Assembly: GCA_000226015.1 (NCBI GenBank)
Contig: JH153107.1
Location: forward strand, 225,128-284,516
Direction: 5' to 3'
Origin: Mnemiopsis leidyi
Taxonomy: Eukaryota > Ctenophora > Tentaculata > Lobata > Bolinopsidae
DNA length: 59,389 nucleotides
A model generated the notes under the pieces. It did not search any database. It saw only the letters and a list, made by a program, of their open reading frames with translations, and was not told the origin of the DNA. The translations under genes were made by a program, and so were the position numbers. Shown one piece after another: positions 39,501-45,440 of the stretch. Every line of letters begins with the position of its first letter. Positions within the stretch are counted from its first letter, which is position 1.

Positions 39501-42500
39501 ATCAAGCTGCTGCTTCTTCTGAAACATTCATCGACTTAGCAACAGTTGCTGTTAATGAAGCTACATTTGCTGAAAAGTTCGCAAATTGATTTCGATATTA
39601 ACAATTTCATAAATCCCTAAATCAAAACATTGAAAAAGAAATATCTGACAAGATTAAAAAGTAAAACACTTACAGAGGAAGGGGTGGAGTATATTGCAGT
39701 TGCAGTCTCGATATCGACAAACATAACAGTTTCGGTAAGGTTGTTTCCAACTACAAATTTACCCTGAGAGTAAAGATTACTTACAATTGGAACAGAATAT
39801 TTCTTCATACAAATTAGAGATATCAACAATCCTGTAGTTTCTAACCGATTTAGTAAATTTGAACCCCACGTGACAATTTGAACGATATTCTGACTTACCT
39901 TCTGAACCTCAACTACTAAGACAGGAATGAGATTTCTCAGTCCCCATTTATCAGAATGACTATTATCTTCAACAACTGGCTCTCTGAAAGAACATATAGG
40001 TTTCTGAATCTTACAATTTACCCTAAATAGTAGAAGAAATAGGCTCTTTTGTTCATTATGTTTATGCCAATTTAAATATTAAAGATCTAGGACACTAACG
40101 GCGTTTTTGAGTCAGGGTCCGGTAGTCTATCTTCCGGCATCCCAACATCCATCTCGGACTTTGCCACTTTCTCAAGATCATCGTAAAGACTTGTCCTACG
40201 GGAAGACTTGTTATCTACTGCAGAATTATAACAATCTTATCATGATATATAATAATGCTTATAATACTACAGCCTTGTAGTTACCAAAACTCGCACTCAA
40301 CACCGTGATTCTCAGTAAGACTAGACCTAGAACTTTTGTCATTTGTCTCCATTGTTTTATTTGTTTCCAGTTATAGCCTACAGTAAAATTGCTTTGTTAA
40401 TGCGGTACATAGTTGTATTACACGCACAAGGTTGCATATCGGTTTCCACAAGAAAGTTGGCGTGGCCATTGTTTGATGGAATTGCGTTCATTGCCGCAAG
40501 TTGGCGTGCACTGAACAAGTTATTGTTGACATAGAACGGAATTGTGGCACGATCATTACCTGTTATAAATGTGCATCTCCAGTCCGTGTAATGTCAGCAA
40601 GGCTCGGCTTTGGAAAATGATGTGATACAGCGACCAAGTCTGCGACTCTGAAAATGTACCATGTCAAATTCCGTGAGGACATCAATTACATTGCGTGGAA
40701 GAATTGTTGGACAGGATCATTTTTTGCGAATTAATGCCGCCAAAACAAGCTATCAACGACGTTTGTCTTCCTTGAGTGACATCAGGTTTACCTGCCAATC
40801 TGATGCCTGCTTAGTACATTCACATGATCTCGGTTCAAGCGAAAAACGAGACATCGGACATGCCAGAATCCGAAAAAGGAATAAACGTCTAAAAGTGAGA
40901 CCCGCACTCACGTGATACCTGCTTACAGGTGTCACGTGACTTGAGATGCGCGTTCATTCAGAAGTAACGCGCAACGCGCGCGAATTCATCACGCAGAGAA
41001 CATTGCGCGTTCCAGTAAATAAGAGAAAATTGCGGACCGAATTTGATGTCCACAAAAACTCCGGAGTGCAATTCCTTTCAATGATGATCTTTTAGTATGT
41101 GACGCACCAAATAGAGACAATTCAACACACAAGCTTTCAGCAGGTGATGGTGTTGAGCAAGTGATTAGCTCGAAAATAAAGCACAAAAAAGCTGTGTGAC
41201 AGTGATTGTAGCGAAAATTCCACAATTTTCACGTGTAAAACAAACCAGATTTTCTTCCCTCGGAATCGTTTTCAGGTACACCTGAAGCGTCATCTAACTG
41301 ATACAAATATTTGTAATAGTAAACACACACTCCAGCTAAAATCGGTAGTATTGAATATCAACACAGGATAGTATCTTAGTTTAGGCAAGATACGTACAAC
41401 AATTAATATATGTGCATTATATTGCTGTTACTATGTGCAAGTATGACGTATTTGATAGATAATGAGCGACTGTATTGTATCTGACATCGTACACACATGT
41501 ATCGATATTCGAGATACAGAAGTATCGTATTTCAATAAACCATTGATCATTCACACATCAAACTATATTCGATTTAATAACTGAATTCTAATTCAATGAT
41601 CATGTAACATCGACAAAAGAAGGCCGAAAATGTGAGCATAAACCGAAACTTGACACCCAAATATGTTTTGTCTACGGTCGGGAATGTTATCAAACCGGAT
41701 TTCACTGTGTTTCATTTTTGCTTTAACCAGTAAAATTCTTTAAATTCTATGATAAAATTAAACTTGACATCATGCTCACTTCAAGTCTCAAGGTGTTGCG
41801 TCGTATTGAGAATTAAATTCTAAAGCTCTTAAACCATAAAAGCTAAAACACTTCCTTTACTATGCATGTAAAACCAACCTCGGCTGATGTCATCAGGGGA
41901 AAGTCTGGTAAACCACTTGAATATAAACGCCCCGTCCACACTCCTGAGATAAGATATTTTAACCTTGGACTGTAAAATATGAGGAAAATGCACGAAAATA
42001 CAAGTACATATTTTACTTCCTTTCGAGGTAACTGAGTCCTTCTCCTATTTTACGGGAACAAATACTTCCTACCGAAGTTAGGAATTTTGTACCGAAGTCA
42101 TTAACTGTGATTACTGGACTATACACACGTATGTATAGTGTATACCTATGATATTCAGTTAGGTAGGTCTAGTAATGGGTCGTTACGAAAATGCCATACA
42201 TATCTAGCGTTTTGACATGTGAAACTTTTTAGATATGAGTCCTGTCTAAGTGCTTTGCCGCATGTAGACAAAGCCTAATATTTAAGACCATCAATCTATC
42301 AGTCATACAAATTTTCAGATGAATGATAGAGTTTATTTTACAATGCTGAAGTTTTAACCACTCATAAATTTCCAATTGCACCCCAATGTTTGATATCAAA
42401 TGTGTTAAATATCAAATAAGTCTTCAACATGACTAAACATTCATAAACAGATCCTGGCTATAAAAACCGTAAAACTTTTGCGAAAGGGAATCAATGTGTT

Positions 42501-43018
42501 TAAACTTTGGGGTTACCTCAAAGCGAAATCTTTTGTTATGTAGCGTAACTCTCTGAACATAATCTTCCCTCCAAGAATGGATATGCTGATTGAGCCTGAT
42601 TTGGGAAAATATTGCTCTCAATTTAACGGGTGAACATGATAATCCTGCTGTTTCTTTTTCTATTAAACCAAGAAAAACCGTTCAATTTTAAGATGTTTCA
42701 TCGTGTAGCCAATAAACATTCAACAACTCGTTAAAACTAATTTTGGGAATACAATAATGGGGGGTGGATACTTAGAAAACCATATAATCGGTAGACAGAA
42801 AAAACTTTTTGCTGAGTAAGACACCAAGCATGAAAAAGACAATACGGCACACGAAAAAATATGAACATACCAAACTTGACTTCAGCATTTTTAATGTAGC
42901 CAAGATGACGCAGTATCCAGGTGCACACGATGCCCTGGACGCGGGAGTTGTAAAAAGCAACGTATGCCAGCCATATGCTTGAAATAAGCAATGCGATGAT
43001 GAGCGCTGGTGACACCAT
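568..43018 (-). CDS. BLTP1: BLTP1 (KIAA1109/tweek) orthologue, giant lipid-transfer protein, multi-exon, 3' end outside window
   Basis: Bridge-like lipid-transfer proteins sit at ER contact sites and move phospholipids along a long hydrophobic groove made of repeating beta-groove units; fly tweek acts in synaptic vesicle recycling and yeast Csf1 in lipid supply for GPI anchors. About 45 exons, read right to left, match the vertebrate protein in order. Clear anchors are YGPWIDRQRD near 38.95 kb, LKYLMIKVSVAHTDLYVVE near 33.87 kb, NYFGYDDK near 35.68 kb, SFVPYVWRFDFKF near 36.9 kb, AFDKALLFYLNFKTAY near 3.5 kb and TFPVDIIIMVMVEPSTIKLS near 1.7 kb. The last exon seen (about 568-881) corresponds to a region some hundreds of residues before the human C-terminus, so the gene continues left of base 1. 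Introns carry four other genes. Exon limits given here are read by eye from GT/AG sites and homology; internal order is secure, single boundaries less so. Confidence 0.93.
1970..8294 (-). CDS. BLTP1: BLTP1 exons of the C-terminal half, including a 1.6-kb exon
   Basis: Exons: 8163-8294 (EINEFLDTINLIRYT..VPFAFTMKLQ), about 6482-6648 (GIDLLATTPSDLAMSLKTET, human GIQVTATTPSMRAVRFETG), 4374-4528 (STMITTDITLGQLADIDPG, human KCQVDLNLALGQIVKH) and 1970-3582. The last has acceptor CTTTTCAG|GGGTTA and donor AAAAG|GTAGG, and spans PQLFMQPGAFDKALLFYLNF (human VYAQPVAFDRAVLFWLNY), LKMTVRNLAVCLPI (human LQLTVNDLGICLPI), a long charged linker with repeated Lys/Glu, and LEFQLDLDLRLGNGRITLYP (human ELDIRVEIDSGKCVLHP). 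It ends with LEYLDQLL, like human LLDFLEKAL. Confidence 0.9.
3890..3950. repeat. Short tandem duplication
   Basis: TTTCGTCGATCAGAGATCAA is present twice, about 28 bp apart, in the BLTP1 intron between 3.58 and 4.37 kb. Confidence 0.7.
4529..6481. other. BLTP1 intron, no gene recognised
   Basis: AT-rich. Apart from the 48-bp palindrome at 6016-6063 I see only small open frames without homology on either strand. Confidence 0.5.
6016..6063. repeat. 48-bp near-perfect palindrome
   Basis: ATTCTCACATTC.AGATATTTAT is followed after two bases by its inverse. Arms of 23 bases with one mismatch, in a BLTP1 intron. Confidence 0.85.
7632..8110. repeat. 30-bp minisatellite in a BLTP1 intron
   Basis: The unit TTCTGGAATCTGGAGTAGTA + GTAAATACTA is repeated about 13 times from about 7711, preceded by shorter degenerate units. 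It stays open on both strands only because the period is a multiple of three; I do not call it a gene. It begins some 50 bp beyond the donor of BLTP1 exon 8163-8294. Confidence 0.9.
8375..9694 (+). CDS. Divergent seven-transmembrane receptor nested antisense in a BLTP1 intron
   Basis: Two exons join in phase 1: 8375-8474 (ATG, MAFEKDFLRK..ITDPVLG) and 8667-9694, giving about 375 residues. The N-terminus is short and hydrophilic. Seven hydrophobic segments follow, the first around WLTFLSVFCGILGILC. The second has LSLVSCDLLSG with the Asp usual in class A receptors. The end of the third reads VTRTISIVRP in place of E/DRY-x-AIxxP, keeping the Arg. The seventh reads LNALVNPSIMM, an NPxxY-like motif lacking the Tyr. 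It thus looks like a rhodopsin-class receptor of unknown ligand. The whole gene fits within the 1.7-kb intron between BLTP1 exons 8163-8294 and 10001-10144. The start is chosen because the exon-1 frame and phase join exactly. Confidence 0.8.
9703..9802 (+). repeat. Tandem duplication downstream of the first receptor gene
   Basis: AGAAGACACAGC ... AGTCAGGTTGACACTTGAGG type sequence of about 48 bp is present twice, starting right after the receptor stop codon; it probably falls in its 3' untranslated region. Confidence 0.7.
10001..14040 (-). CDS. BLTP1: BLTP1 exons flanking the nested receptor genes
   Basis: Exons at about 13885-14036, 13625-13742, 13380-13479, 11680-11752, 10376-10522 and 10001-10144. 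Recognisable pieces: IPLSVTATWRFDNAEIIGR (human VTLIVFGIGMVNRTHLEADI), GLRAHINVGSISGAAA, QLICVDVPTLNTVYSFLP (human VGAISINIPQHPATLHSM) and TMLNHVLLVQNAFMK (human DLLNHLVFVQKVFMK). The last joins in frame to EINEF in the exon at 8163-8294, exactly as human FMKEVNEV. The introns 11753-13379 and 8295-10000 are almost filled by antisense receptor genes. At least one expected exon between 10.5 and 11.7 kb was not placed with confidence. Confidence 0.85.
11581..11664. repeat. 84-bp imperfect hairpin next to a BLTP1 5' splice site
   Basis: Arms 11581-11613 and 11634-11664 pair over about 31 bases (ATATTGTAAT..AATGGAGA.GTTCAAACT) with about four mismatches and a loop of roughly 20 bases. It begins 15-16 bases inside the intron that follows BLTP1 exon 11680-11752. 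Confidence 0.7.
12057..13181 (+). CDS. Intronless seven-transmembrane receptor nested antisense in a BLTP1 intron
   Basis: A 374-residue open frame with an ATG in good context (ATCACCATGG). Hydrophobic segment 1 contains VGVACNALILL, with the Gly/Asn pattern of class A helix 1. Segment 7 contains LLAVVNPVVLL, an NP motif without Tyr. A long third cytoplasmic loop (about residues 210-275) is acidic then basic (DTIEEEEKGALNKLK, KTKISASKSNL). Two Cys in positions suited to the usual extracellular disulfide are present (AQDCQS before helix 3 and EVSCTT in the second outer loop). The DRY region is not recognisable. It is not a close copy of the receptor at 8.4-9.7 kb but shares size, placement and orientation. 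It occupies most of the intron between BLTP1 exons 11680-11752 and 13380-13479. Ligand unknown. Confidence 0.75.
   Translation: MVSVEGNFDKTVILHIVLTLLLGIVGVACNALILLYYVKKTKLDQLSIIFGSLSGFSGILSLLMIINFIFFFIGDLYYDYGHAQDCQSNFGLFIAACFKVLFMTSYRTIVYILTALIFLTACKVKWPIFKIRTQLLKHLIAGYPVMLFLVVSINCFIEVSCTTPFYIPWIGRTITMTIIYFWVLQAIPGVLSLACLVFLLQVVTCDPQTLPAELEPGQSKEGTVRRVLDTIEEEEKGALNKLKNSLSQVKTKISASKSNLSTKFEGRQVTKKTIFTILILTTVLLVTLVISTVVPLKSIYSNNDILYYDIHHTTADFNTVYVCTVLLPVLLLAVVNPVVLLVRVNGLHKFTVRLVRSTCAPLIDAVEKRKNVDS
14150..15719 (-). CDS. BLTP1: BLTP1 large exon, central groove region
   Basis: A 1570-nt exon with acceptor TTCACTAG|ATCGGG and donor TTCAG|GTAAAG. Its start (DRDEDGISSEK) parallels human SDEQDEGVESDD. 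It then continues through a conserved block: ISELWIQIATPSAEKTDSNL (human IKEIWFSFAAPTNVRSH), SRLTIASKTLKESAVIRLM (human YNRLTKVARFLQENPS) and a later segment near LVINTQIETCVTEINLDLLR (human FTISCQSISQHVDMALVRLI). Between them is a Ser/Arg/Pro-rich loop with poly-basic RPPRKKKSKK. The match over several hundred residues makes this one of the firmest parts of the assignment. Confidence 0.92.
15720..17188. other. BLTP1 intron with repeat debris
   Basis: The stretch 16620-16790 (CTCCCGGACCCGCTGGGAGT ... CTAGCTACGCCCCTGG) resembles the ends of common degenerate transposons; a similar GGGGGCAGCGCCCCCAGACC occurs near 57880. No gene seen. Confidence 0.45.
16919..16952. repeat. Small perfect hairpin
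   Basis: AGTTTGGCATTTG ... CAAATGCCAAACT, 13-base arms and an 8-base loop, in the BLTP1 intron after exon 17189-18865. Confidence 0.7.
17189..18865 (-). CDS. BLTP1: BLTP1 large disordered exon (559 codons), apparently lineage-specific
   Basis: A single 1677-nt exon lies between acceptor ATTTCAG|GCTCCC (before 18865) and donor AAAA|GTAAGC (after 17189). It falls where human BLTP1 has only a short serine/aspartate linker (around DSPTGSGYNTDVSDD). The protein is rich in Ser, Arg, Asn and acidic runs and has no visible fold. Two related motifs recur: RHNSIFHALSKIRRPSFG and RHNSIFGTLPGKIRKLSS, both basic and likely phosphorylatable. Short echoes (SLPNISS, VMPNTSD, AFPNISD) also occur, as does a run of Asp from a TCA microsatellite at about 18473-18505. 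The open frame continuing to 16911 is intron read-through. It is inferred to be part of BLTP1 from frame, splice sites and position; it might be an alternative exon. Confidence 0.7.
19115..20270 (-). CDS. BLTP1: BLTP1 middle exons with a repeat-related candidate exon
   Basis: Three or four exons. About 19115-19277 encodes a linker (SIDIELGKQETSSSN). About 19551-19845 carries SVVIELGAEKCKFSGGSLKR, which fits human IMFECGLENLTIKGG. About 19908-20010 encodes a helix-like segment (NKLVHQIHFLRKQS). A candidate exon near 20088-20226 (ILALRHVEQGMEAEGFRAIQ) has an acceptor-like TTACAG before it and a possible GT donor after it. A similar stretch of about 125 bp occurs in opposite orientation near 50.24-50.36 kb, so this piece may be an exonised repeat or the source of a copied fragment. 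Which parts are really spliced needs transcript data. Confidence 0.6.
20293..24264 (-). CDS. BLTP1: BLTP1 middle exons, downstream of the 7-kb intron holding two kinase-like genes
   Basis: Exons resume after a roughly 7-kb intron. Approximate positions: 24166-24264, 23627-23790, 23370-23465, 23088-23220, 22795-22905, 22411-22555, 22057-22212, 21677-21830, 21332-21462, 21035-21168, 20640-20820 and 20293-20483. Conserved blocks include ICVAEIVDPVDLFFTPF (human TTAIVEVKGTVDVVLTPL), YRDLHPAAVVNLVQAA (human STRHPAAIVDDLHA), LNLELFLYIPVVSI, and ASVDGIYGQLHILHP (human LNIHRVHGQLRGLD). The order matches the vertebrate protein without rearrangement. Exons between 22.4 and 24.3 kb encode acidic and serine-rich linkers with weak conservation, so their limits are the least certain. 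Confidence 0.82.
21836..22045. repeat. GT-rich variable repeat
   Basis: TGTGTCAGTGTG-type microsatellite with three longer units containing GTGTGTTTTACTTTAAGTTT. It lies in the short BLTP1 intron between exons ending near 22057 and starting near 21830. The open frames across it are repeat artefacts. Confidence 0.8.
24926..26254 (-). CDS. Pseudokinase-KEN protein, IRE1/RNase L-like cytosolic half only
   Basis: 442 residues, one exon, ATG start. Residues about 20-285 are a protein-kinase fold. The glycine loop is degenerate (LGTGPLST). The ATP lysine is kept (LIK, residue 64). The helix-C Glu is not apparent. HRD is replaced by HRN (156-158), DFG by DFW (180-182), and APE is kept (214-216). 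Residues about 300-435 align with the KEN domain of IRE1 and RNase L (GYNPQSFIDLLRLISDFSK, then FPYTIPLVYLCL). The catalytic-type Tyr is present (GYNP), but the IRE1 Arg-Asn-x3-His is replaced by Ser-Asp and no His. There is no signal peptide, transmembrane segment, luminal domain or ankyrin repeats. It probably works as a dimerising or regulatory scaffold rather than as enzyme (inference). It lies inside a BLTP1 intron on the same strand. Confidence 0.8.
   Translation of the reverse strand: MRPKSRRRMPDRLNVSYTANCTRQLGTGPLSTTTYEGVFGVSHSMFGSVFLKKFREKPRRVLIKRLSSQIVSERVNWDVLRSLDHQNVARYIHVSERFSVFSSWITYIVQDYCEHTLEHFAPMLGYNRVVNMPVFKNAVKEITSGLNYMHSRSIVHRNLKPSNILVKPPLSNPSRFILTDFWYTDCRTPPHTGFSCFLPQAPSPDDHELQKWMAPELLSDWGTTSTPMMDMYSLGNILKFMISHGPLSLDNVDGVLLEMLIQETLSENPWRRISARNLLETHPLLLNVGSGGVAEVAYSRLNHLQDAYESILKLEEKSGCPNFRQRIESKVRCIAGEAMFPWDKHFNTTIVKELNGVLKSGYNPQSFIDLLRLISDFSKQAPVAIKSDVLRREIEKDAVSRLFPYTIPLVYLCLSCKDATFLPSLPLLEKEDLKRREKFRRT
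26255..27816. other. Spacer between the two pseudokinase-KEN genes
   Basis: AT-rich with no conserved frame. It should hold the promoter of the 24.9-kb gene and the 3' end of the 27.8-kb gene. Confidence 0.5.
27817..29244 (-). CDS. Second pseudokinase-KEN protein, tandem relative of the gene at 24.9 kb
   Basis: 475 residues, intronless, ATG start. It is clearly homologous to the neighbour along its whole length: LGTGPLRSIVYEGTYG glycine loop, LDHPNVATYI, GLNYLHG, NLKPSNVLVKPPLS, LTDFWYS, LKWMAPEL. HRD is replaced by HGN (151-153) and DFG by DFW (175-177). A Cys cluster (CCICC, about 189-193) lies where the activation segment would be. The KEN part (about 290-430) reads FDPFSFFDLLRLIRYSK then FPYILPLVYILV. 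The IRE1 Tyr is Phe, the Arg remains, and the Asn and His are missing. The C-terminus adds a Ser-rich tail. Identity between the two is moderate, so the duplication is not recent. Both lie in the intron between BLTP1 exons near 24.26 and 31.17 kb. Confidence 0.8.
   Translation of the reverse strand: MSGKGNEKKKLLLKVDYVLELDKQLGTGPLRSIVYEGTYGGTTPRKPSKYQRKRALMKKIEARHVSDEVDWGFLQGLDHPNVATYIFIRELNHLCSSHLLIVQNFCQYNLEHLAKLMSYNWVTGDVLKSAIRGMAAGLNYLHGQAPVPMVHGNLKPSNVLVKPPLSLPAGFVLTDFWYSKSRHYVPRSCCICCTSETTEDDPEILKWMAPELVRGGGRPSCPSMDVYSFGLILEYIKAQGPLPIDDSDCYLFNLLVHESKMLKPVNRISSKDILHRHPLLMESKQRNKNDIAKMRLKYIKEAYDRMMNLDMSSARRKAQQDFESKACSLLGKKILPWCRADDEDDSFNYRIFTTMNKISQKPFDPFSFFDLLRLIRYSKMFLSVSGGESLTLLKEIQSDSFCSSFPYILPLVYILVDSGIDAAFLPDSLFDSIKNRADFVKPSSKIFSNLYQSSGSPTPLQSANSSVTNSRTKLL
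29245..31170. other. Intron stretch upstream of the second pseudokinase-KEN gene
   Basis: Contains two short minus-strand open frames (30348-30578 and 30591-30929) without recognisable domains or splice context; not called as genes. Confidence 0.45.
31171..40218 (-). CDS. BLTP1: BLTP1 exons of the N-terminal half of the lipid groove
   Basis: About two dozen small exons in BLTP1 order. Approximate positions: 40102-40218, 39900-39985, 39672-39765, 39428-39520, 39222-39320, 38889-39055, 38593-38702, 38310-38483, 37938-38068, 36791-36947, 36561-36658, 36183-36342, 35890-36045, 35564-35737, 35270-35382, 34912-35100, 34470-34613, 34050-34158, 33692-33870, 33181-33346, 32710-33012, 32040-32172, 31740-31910, 31500-31635, 31171-31320. 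Landmarks: GKFVVGNNL (human GRLAFGNHY), QIPWTTTPQGFTTQIVADLY, YPRVWHHRQSWECD, FLEYAFLVEVTTGALVGKLT and WMPEEYKGCGCVGG. Exons near 31-32 kb are serine/lysine-rich and poorly conserved, like the disordered loops of BLTP1 elsewhere. Introns here hold small tandem repeats and one fold-back element. Confidence 0.88.
32218..32696. repeat. 21-bp minisatellite with CACGTG core, contains gap
   Basis: The unit CAGATACCGTAACACGTGTAT is repeated on both sides of a gap. Each unit holds the palindrome ACACGTGT. It lies in a BLTP1 intron. True array length is unknown. Confidence 0.9.
32296..32547. other. Assembly gap (252 N)
   Basis: Run of N within the 21-bp minisatellite, as expected for an unresolved tandem array. 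Confidence 0.99.
34182..34246. repeat. Three 21-bp units with CACGTG
   Basis: GTGTTTAGAGTTATAACAC-type units three times in tandem; two junctions form CACGTG. Unrelated in the rest of the unit to the 21-bp array at 32.2-32.7 kb. Confidence 0.6.
36317..36424 (-). repeat. 54-bp tandem duplication over a BLTP1 splice acceptor
   Basis: AGATCGACCCCGTTATGTCT ... TGAAGCTT is present twice with a single base change. On the minus strand each copy carries the acceptor ATTTACCAG and the first 25 bases of the exon. Confidence 0.9.
37203..37692. mobile_element. Fold-back / MITE-like element in a BLTP1 intron
   Basis: The left arm GGGCCTTAGCGACCTTCAGA ... ACTCATCGATAGGAGTAG (37203-37283) is the inverse of the right arm at 37626-37692. 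Inverted similarity continues inwards (ACACAAGAAA, GATCAA.GAGAAAA), so nearly the whole element can fold on itself. No coding frame. Confidence 0.65.
40219..41878. other. BLTP1 5' intron region
   Basis: Mostly non-coding. A small BLTP1 exon may lie near 41273-41340. A CpG-containing run GCGCAACGCGCGCG sits at about 40968-40981. Confidence 0.4.
40908..40939. promoter_or_regulatory. Dyad of two TCACGTGA boxes
   Basis: TCACGTGATACCTG and its inverse (one mismatch) are separated by four bases. It could bind bHLH-type factors; function is a guess. It lies in a BLTP1 intron near its 5' end. Confidence 0.35.
41879..43018 (-). CDS. BLTP1: BLTP1 N-terminal exons: membrane anchor and chorein-like start
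   Basis: Three exons can be spliced in frame: 43018-42871, 42595-42517 and 41943-41879 (phases 1, 2, 1). The first begins at an ATG with a hydrophobic helix (residues about 3-24, ending LAYVAFYNSR) that matches the ER anchor of BLTP1 and its conserved YYNSR. The second encodes SISISILGGKIMFRELRYIT, the chorein-like strand pair that starts the lipid groove in this superfamily. The third encodes VDGAFIFKWF, matching DGFIIFRWW in the human protein. The start codon is supported because the anchor follows directly and no earlier in-frame ATG is needed. A possible further small exon lies near 41.27-41.34 kb (VYYYKYLYQLDD), tentatively the next groove strand. Confidence 0.9.
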
Positions 43019-43496
43019 TACAACTTCACGTCAAGTCTCCTGGACATCACCTCTTTGGCAAGTTTTTGAGTTGAAGTCCAATGTTTCCTCCTTCTAGGTC
43101 ATGTTTTTCAGATGCCTTAAAGGGGAGAAGGTTATTGTTCTGTATGGCTTTATGCCATTCAATATCCATTGAAGAACTAAGATATCAATGGTCGTTATTC
43201 TATATCTATTCTTTTATTGAGTTTGTTAATAATCAATAATAGACATAAAAAAGATAGGTAAAGGTAAATAAAGCATTAGAATAAACTATTGTTAAGTTAT
43301 AAAATAGTAAAGTAAATCTTGATAAAAATAAACTTCAATAATCAAATAAAAATCGTAATATTTTAAAACATAATGCAAAATATTAGTTTTAAGTCATTCG
43401 TTTGATAAGTTATCTTGATAAATATTTCATTGTGTGCATCTTGCAGTACTTACAAAATTTAATTAAAACTGTAAGTTAATTCATTTAGATAGATGT

Positions 43497-44954
43497 TCAT
43501 TCGACAGATTCGGCCAAAACCAATGAAGGCATCACAATTTGGGGAGTCTTAGTGGATTCATCCTTTAACTCAGTTTTACTAAAAGCACCAAAACAGTCCA
43601 TAGTATCCTCCCCGGTGTCTAAATATAACAAGAGTTCATCAGAGTGGTCTGATCTAAAATGTTGTTTAAGTCTATGAAGTGTCCTGGCGCGGGTGAGGCA
43701 TATCTTGCAGGTATTTTGATCGATAATGGCACAATCGTTTGACCTCCTGTGTTTTAGAATGGCGTGCTGTGTTCTGAAATCAACACCACACTTTTGACAG
43801 GTGTACAAAGACTTGAACTGATTGTGGTTATCATGGCAGTGACGCTTTAGGACAACCTTATATGGCGTGGTGAAATTACATGATGAACATCCAAAAAGAT
43901 TTTTAACCTCGGTGTGAACAACAGACATGTGGCGCTTCAAGTCCTGTTTCCTGTGATAGGATTTACTGCACACTGTGCAGTCGAAGCGCATTCGTTTTGA
44001 TTCAGCTGCTTTAGTACGGCCACAACATTGAACTTCATGGTGAACAAGATTGTCATGTCGTTTGATATCTTTGCCACACTTGTGACATACATATCCTGGA
44101 CTGATCGCTATGGTGTGGATGTTTCGCATGTGTCGCTTCAAGTTGTCTGGTCTGGAGAAGGTTTGAGAACAAAGCTCACACTTCGACACTGTTTTCTGTT
44201 TCGTTTTGTTTCCCCCTGAAGCTGAAAATACAAATTGCATTAGCTTCTAGTTACATCAAAGTCCAATAGAATAAATTAAAGATCTTGAAAGGTCACTCGA
44301 AAACTAGATCTTGAAAGGTGCAGACAACTAAAAAATATTATGATACATCAAAACAAAATTTTGATTTTAGAATAAAATGATATTCTCTTAAGATGTTATT
44401 ACCAAAACTTCTTCATCTTAAAAACCTTCAATTTTAGGAGAGGCCTGATAGGTTTGAGAAGAATCTGCATTCGAGTAATCGGTGAATTTGTCTGGTTGCA
44501 CAGGGTATTGTTGTAGAGGGAGGTTGTAAGCTGTCATAACATTAGGGCTAGAAGTGACAGTATGTGGAATATCTCTAACAAGCGGAGGCATATCATTTGG
44601 TACATTTTGGTGCAAATTTGTGGCCATGCCATGGCTATTGTATGTAAATTGCGGTGGATATGTGACATCGTTCCCCATAAACTCGAGGAAACTGGTGGGT
44701 TTAGCCATTCCATGCCCTGGTGTGTAATGCTGCTGAGAAAAGTGAAAATCTGGTGAGACATCTGGTCTTTGGGCAAAGAACACGGGAACCAACAATGAAA
44801 CAGGATCTTGTCCATTAAAAGAGTAGGGAATTTCAGATTCATTAACATAGTGATTGGGAGGTAAACTGTTTCCAGGAAACATTTTTTTCTGATAATGATT
44901 GTTGTCTCCTCGATGAATCAGTCCATGAGACAGGGGCAATTCGTTTCCATTCAT
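43497..44954 (-). CDS. Two-exon six-finger C2H2 zinc-finger protein
   Basis: Exon 1 is 44954-44426 and exon 2 is 44221-43497. The donor GAAG|GTTTTT and acceptor TATTTTCAG|CTTCAG join in phase 1 to give 417 residues. The first 176 residues are rich in Asn, Pro, Gln, Tyr and Ser with no fold, like an activation region. Exon 2 carries six fingers: CELC..HMRNIH, CHKC..HHEVQC (CCHC type), CTVC..HMSVVH, CSSC..HCHDNH, CQKC..RRSNDC (CCHC type) and CKIC..HFRSDH, ending in an acidic tail. It is probably a sequence-specific DNA-binding factor; no orthologue is named. The start is the ATG at 44954, since the five codons before it in the open frame begin with GTG. The gene ends about 480 bp upstream of the BLTP1 start codon, same strand. 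A 5' non-coding exon may lie further right. Confidence 0.8.
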
Positions 44955-45280
44955 CACTTTTTGGTACACCCTGAATTATAATTTCATTTAAGTGGCTAAG
45001 CTGAGTTTCCAATTGATAATACCGAACAATCAAACCTGTATCAAATCTATTGAGCAAAACACGTAAAAATAATCGTAAAAACTCTGTTGCTCCTAATATA
45101 GCTTTTTTCATTATAGAACTTTTTTATCATGGGCTCTTTTATCAGTTTTATTGCTACTTCTTAGCATTTGTACCGTTTTTAACTCGTTATCAAACGTTGT
45201 TACCATTCAAGTGCTACACTACGCTACTCCAATGGATTTCTCTGTGGAATCGCTACACACAGCAGAAAAGAAAATGCTGA

Positions 45281-45440
45281 CTTGAAGAAGAGTGCTTTTA
45301 ACAAGATGAACAAGGATCTTCTCGCTAAATTTCTCAAGCACTAAGTTGAACTATTTGATAATAATCTTAACTTGTGCAAAGCAGCTGCTAACACAGTCGA
45401 TGAGTTGAAAACCAAGGATATGGACTTCTATTTTCAAAAG
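45281..45440 (+). pseudogene. LINE ORF1 N-terminal remnant
   Basis: Broken frame with FNKMNKDLLAKFLKH, a stop, then FDNNLNLCKAAANTVDELKT, the amphipathic coil typical of non-LTR retrotransposon ORF1 proteins. It is in the same orientation as the ORF1 C-terminal piece starting at 46863 and probably the same element, separated by about 1.4 kb of inserted or decayed repeats. Confidence 0.5.
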
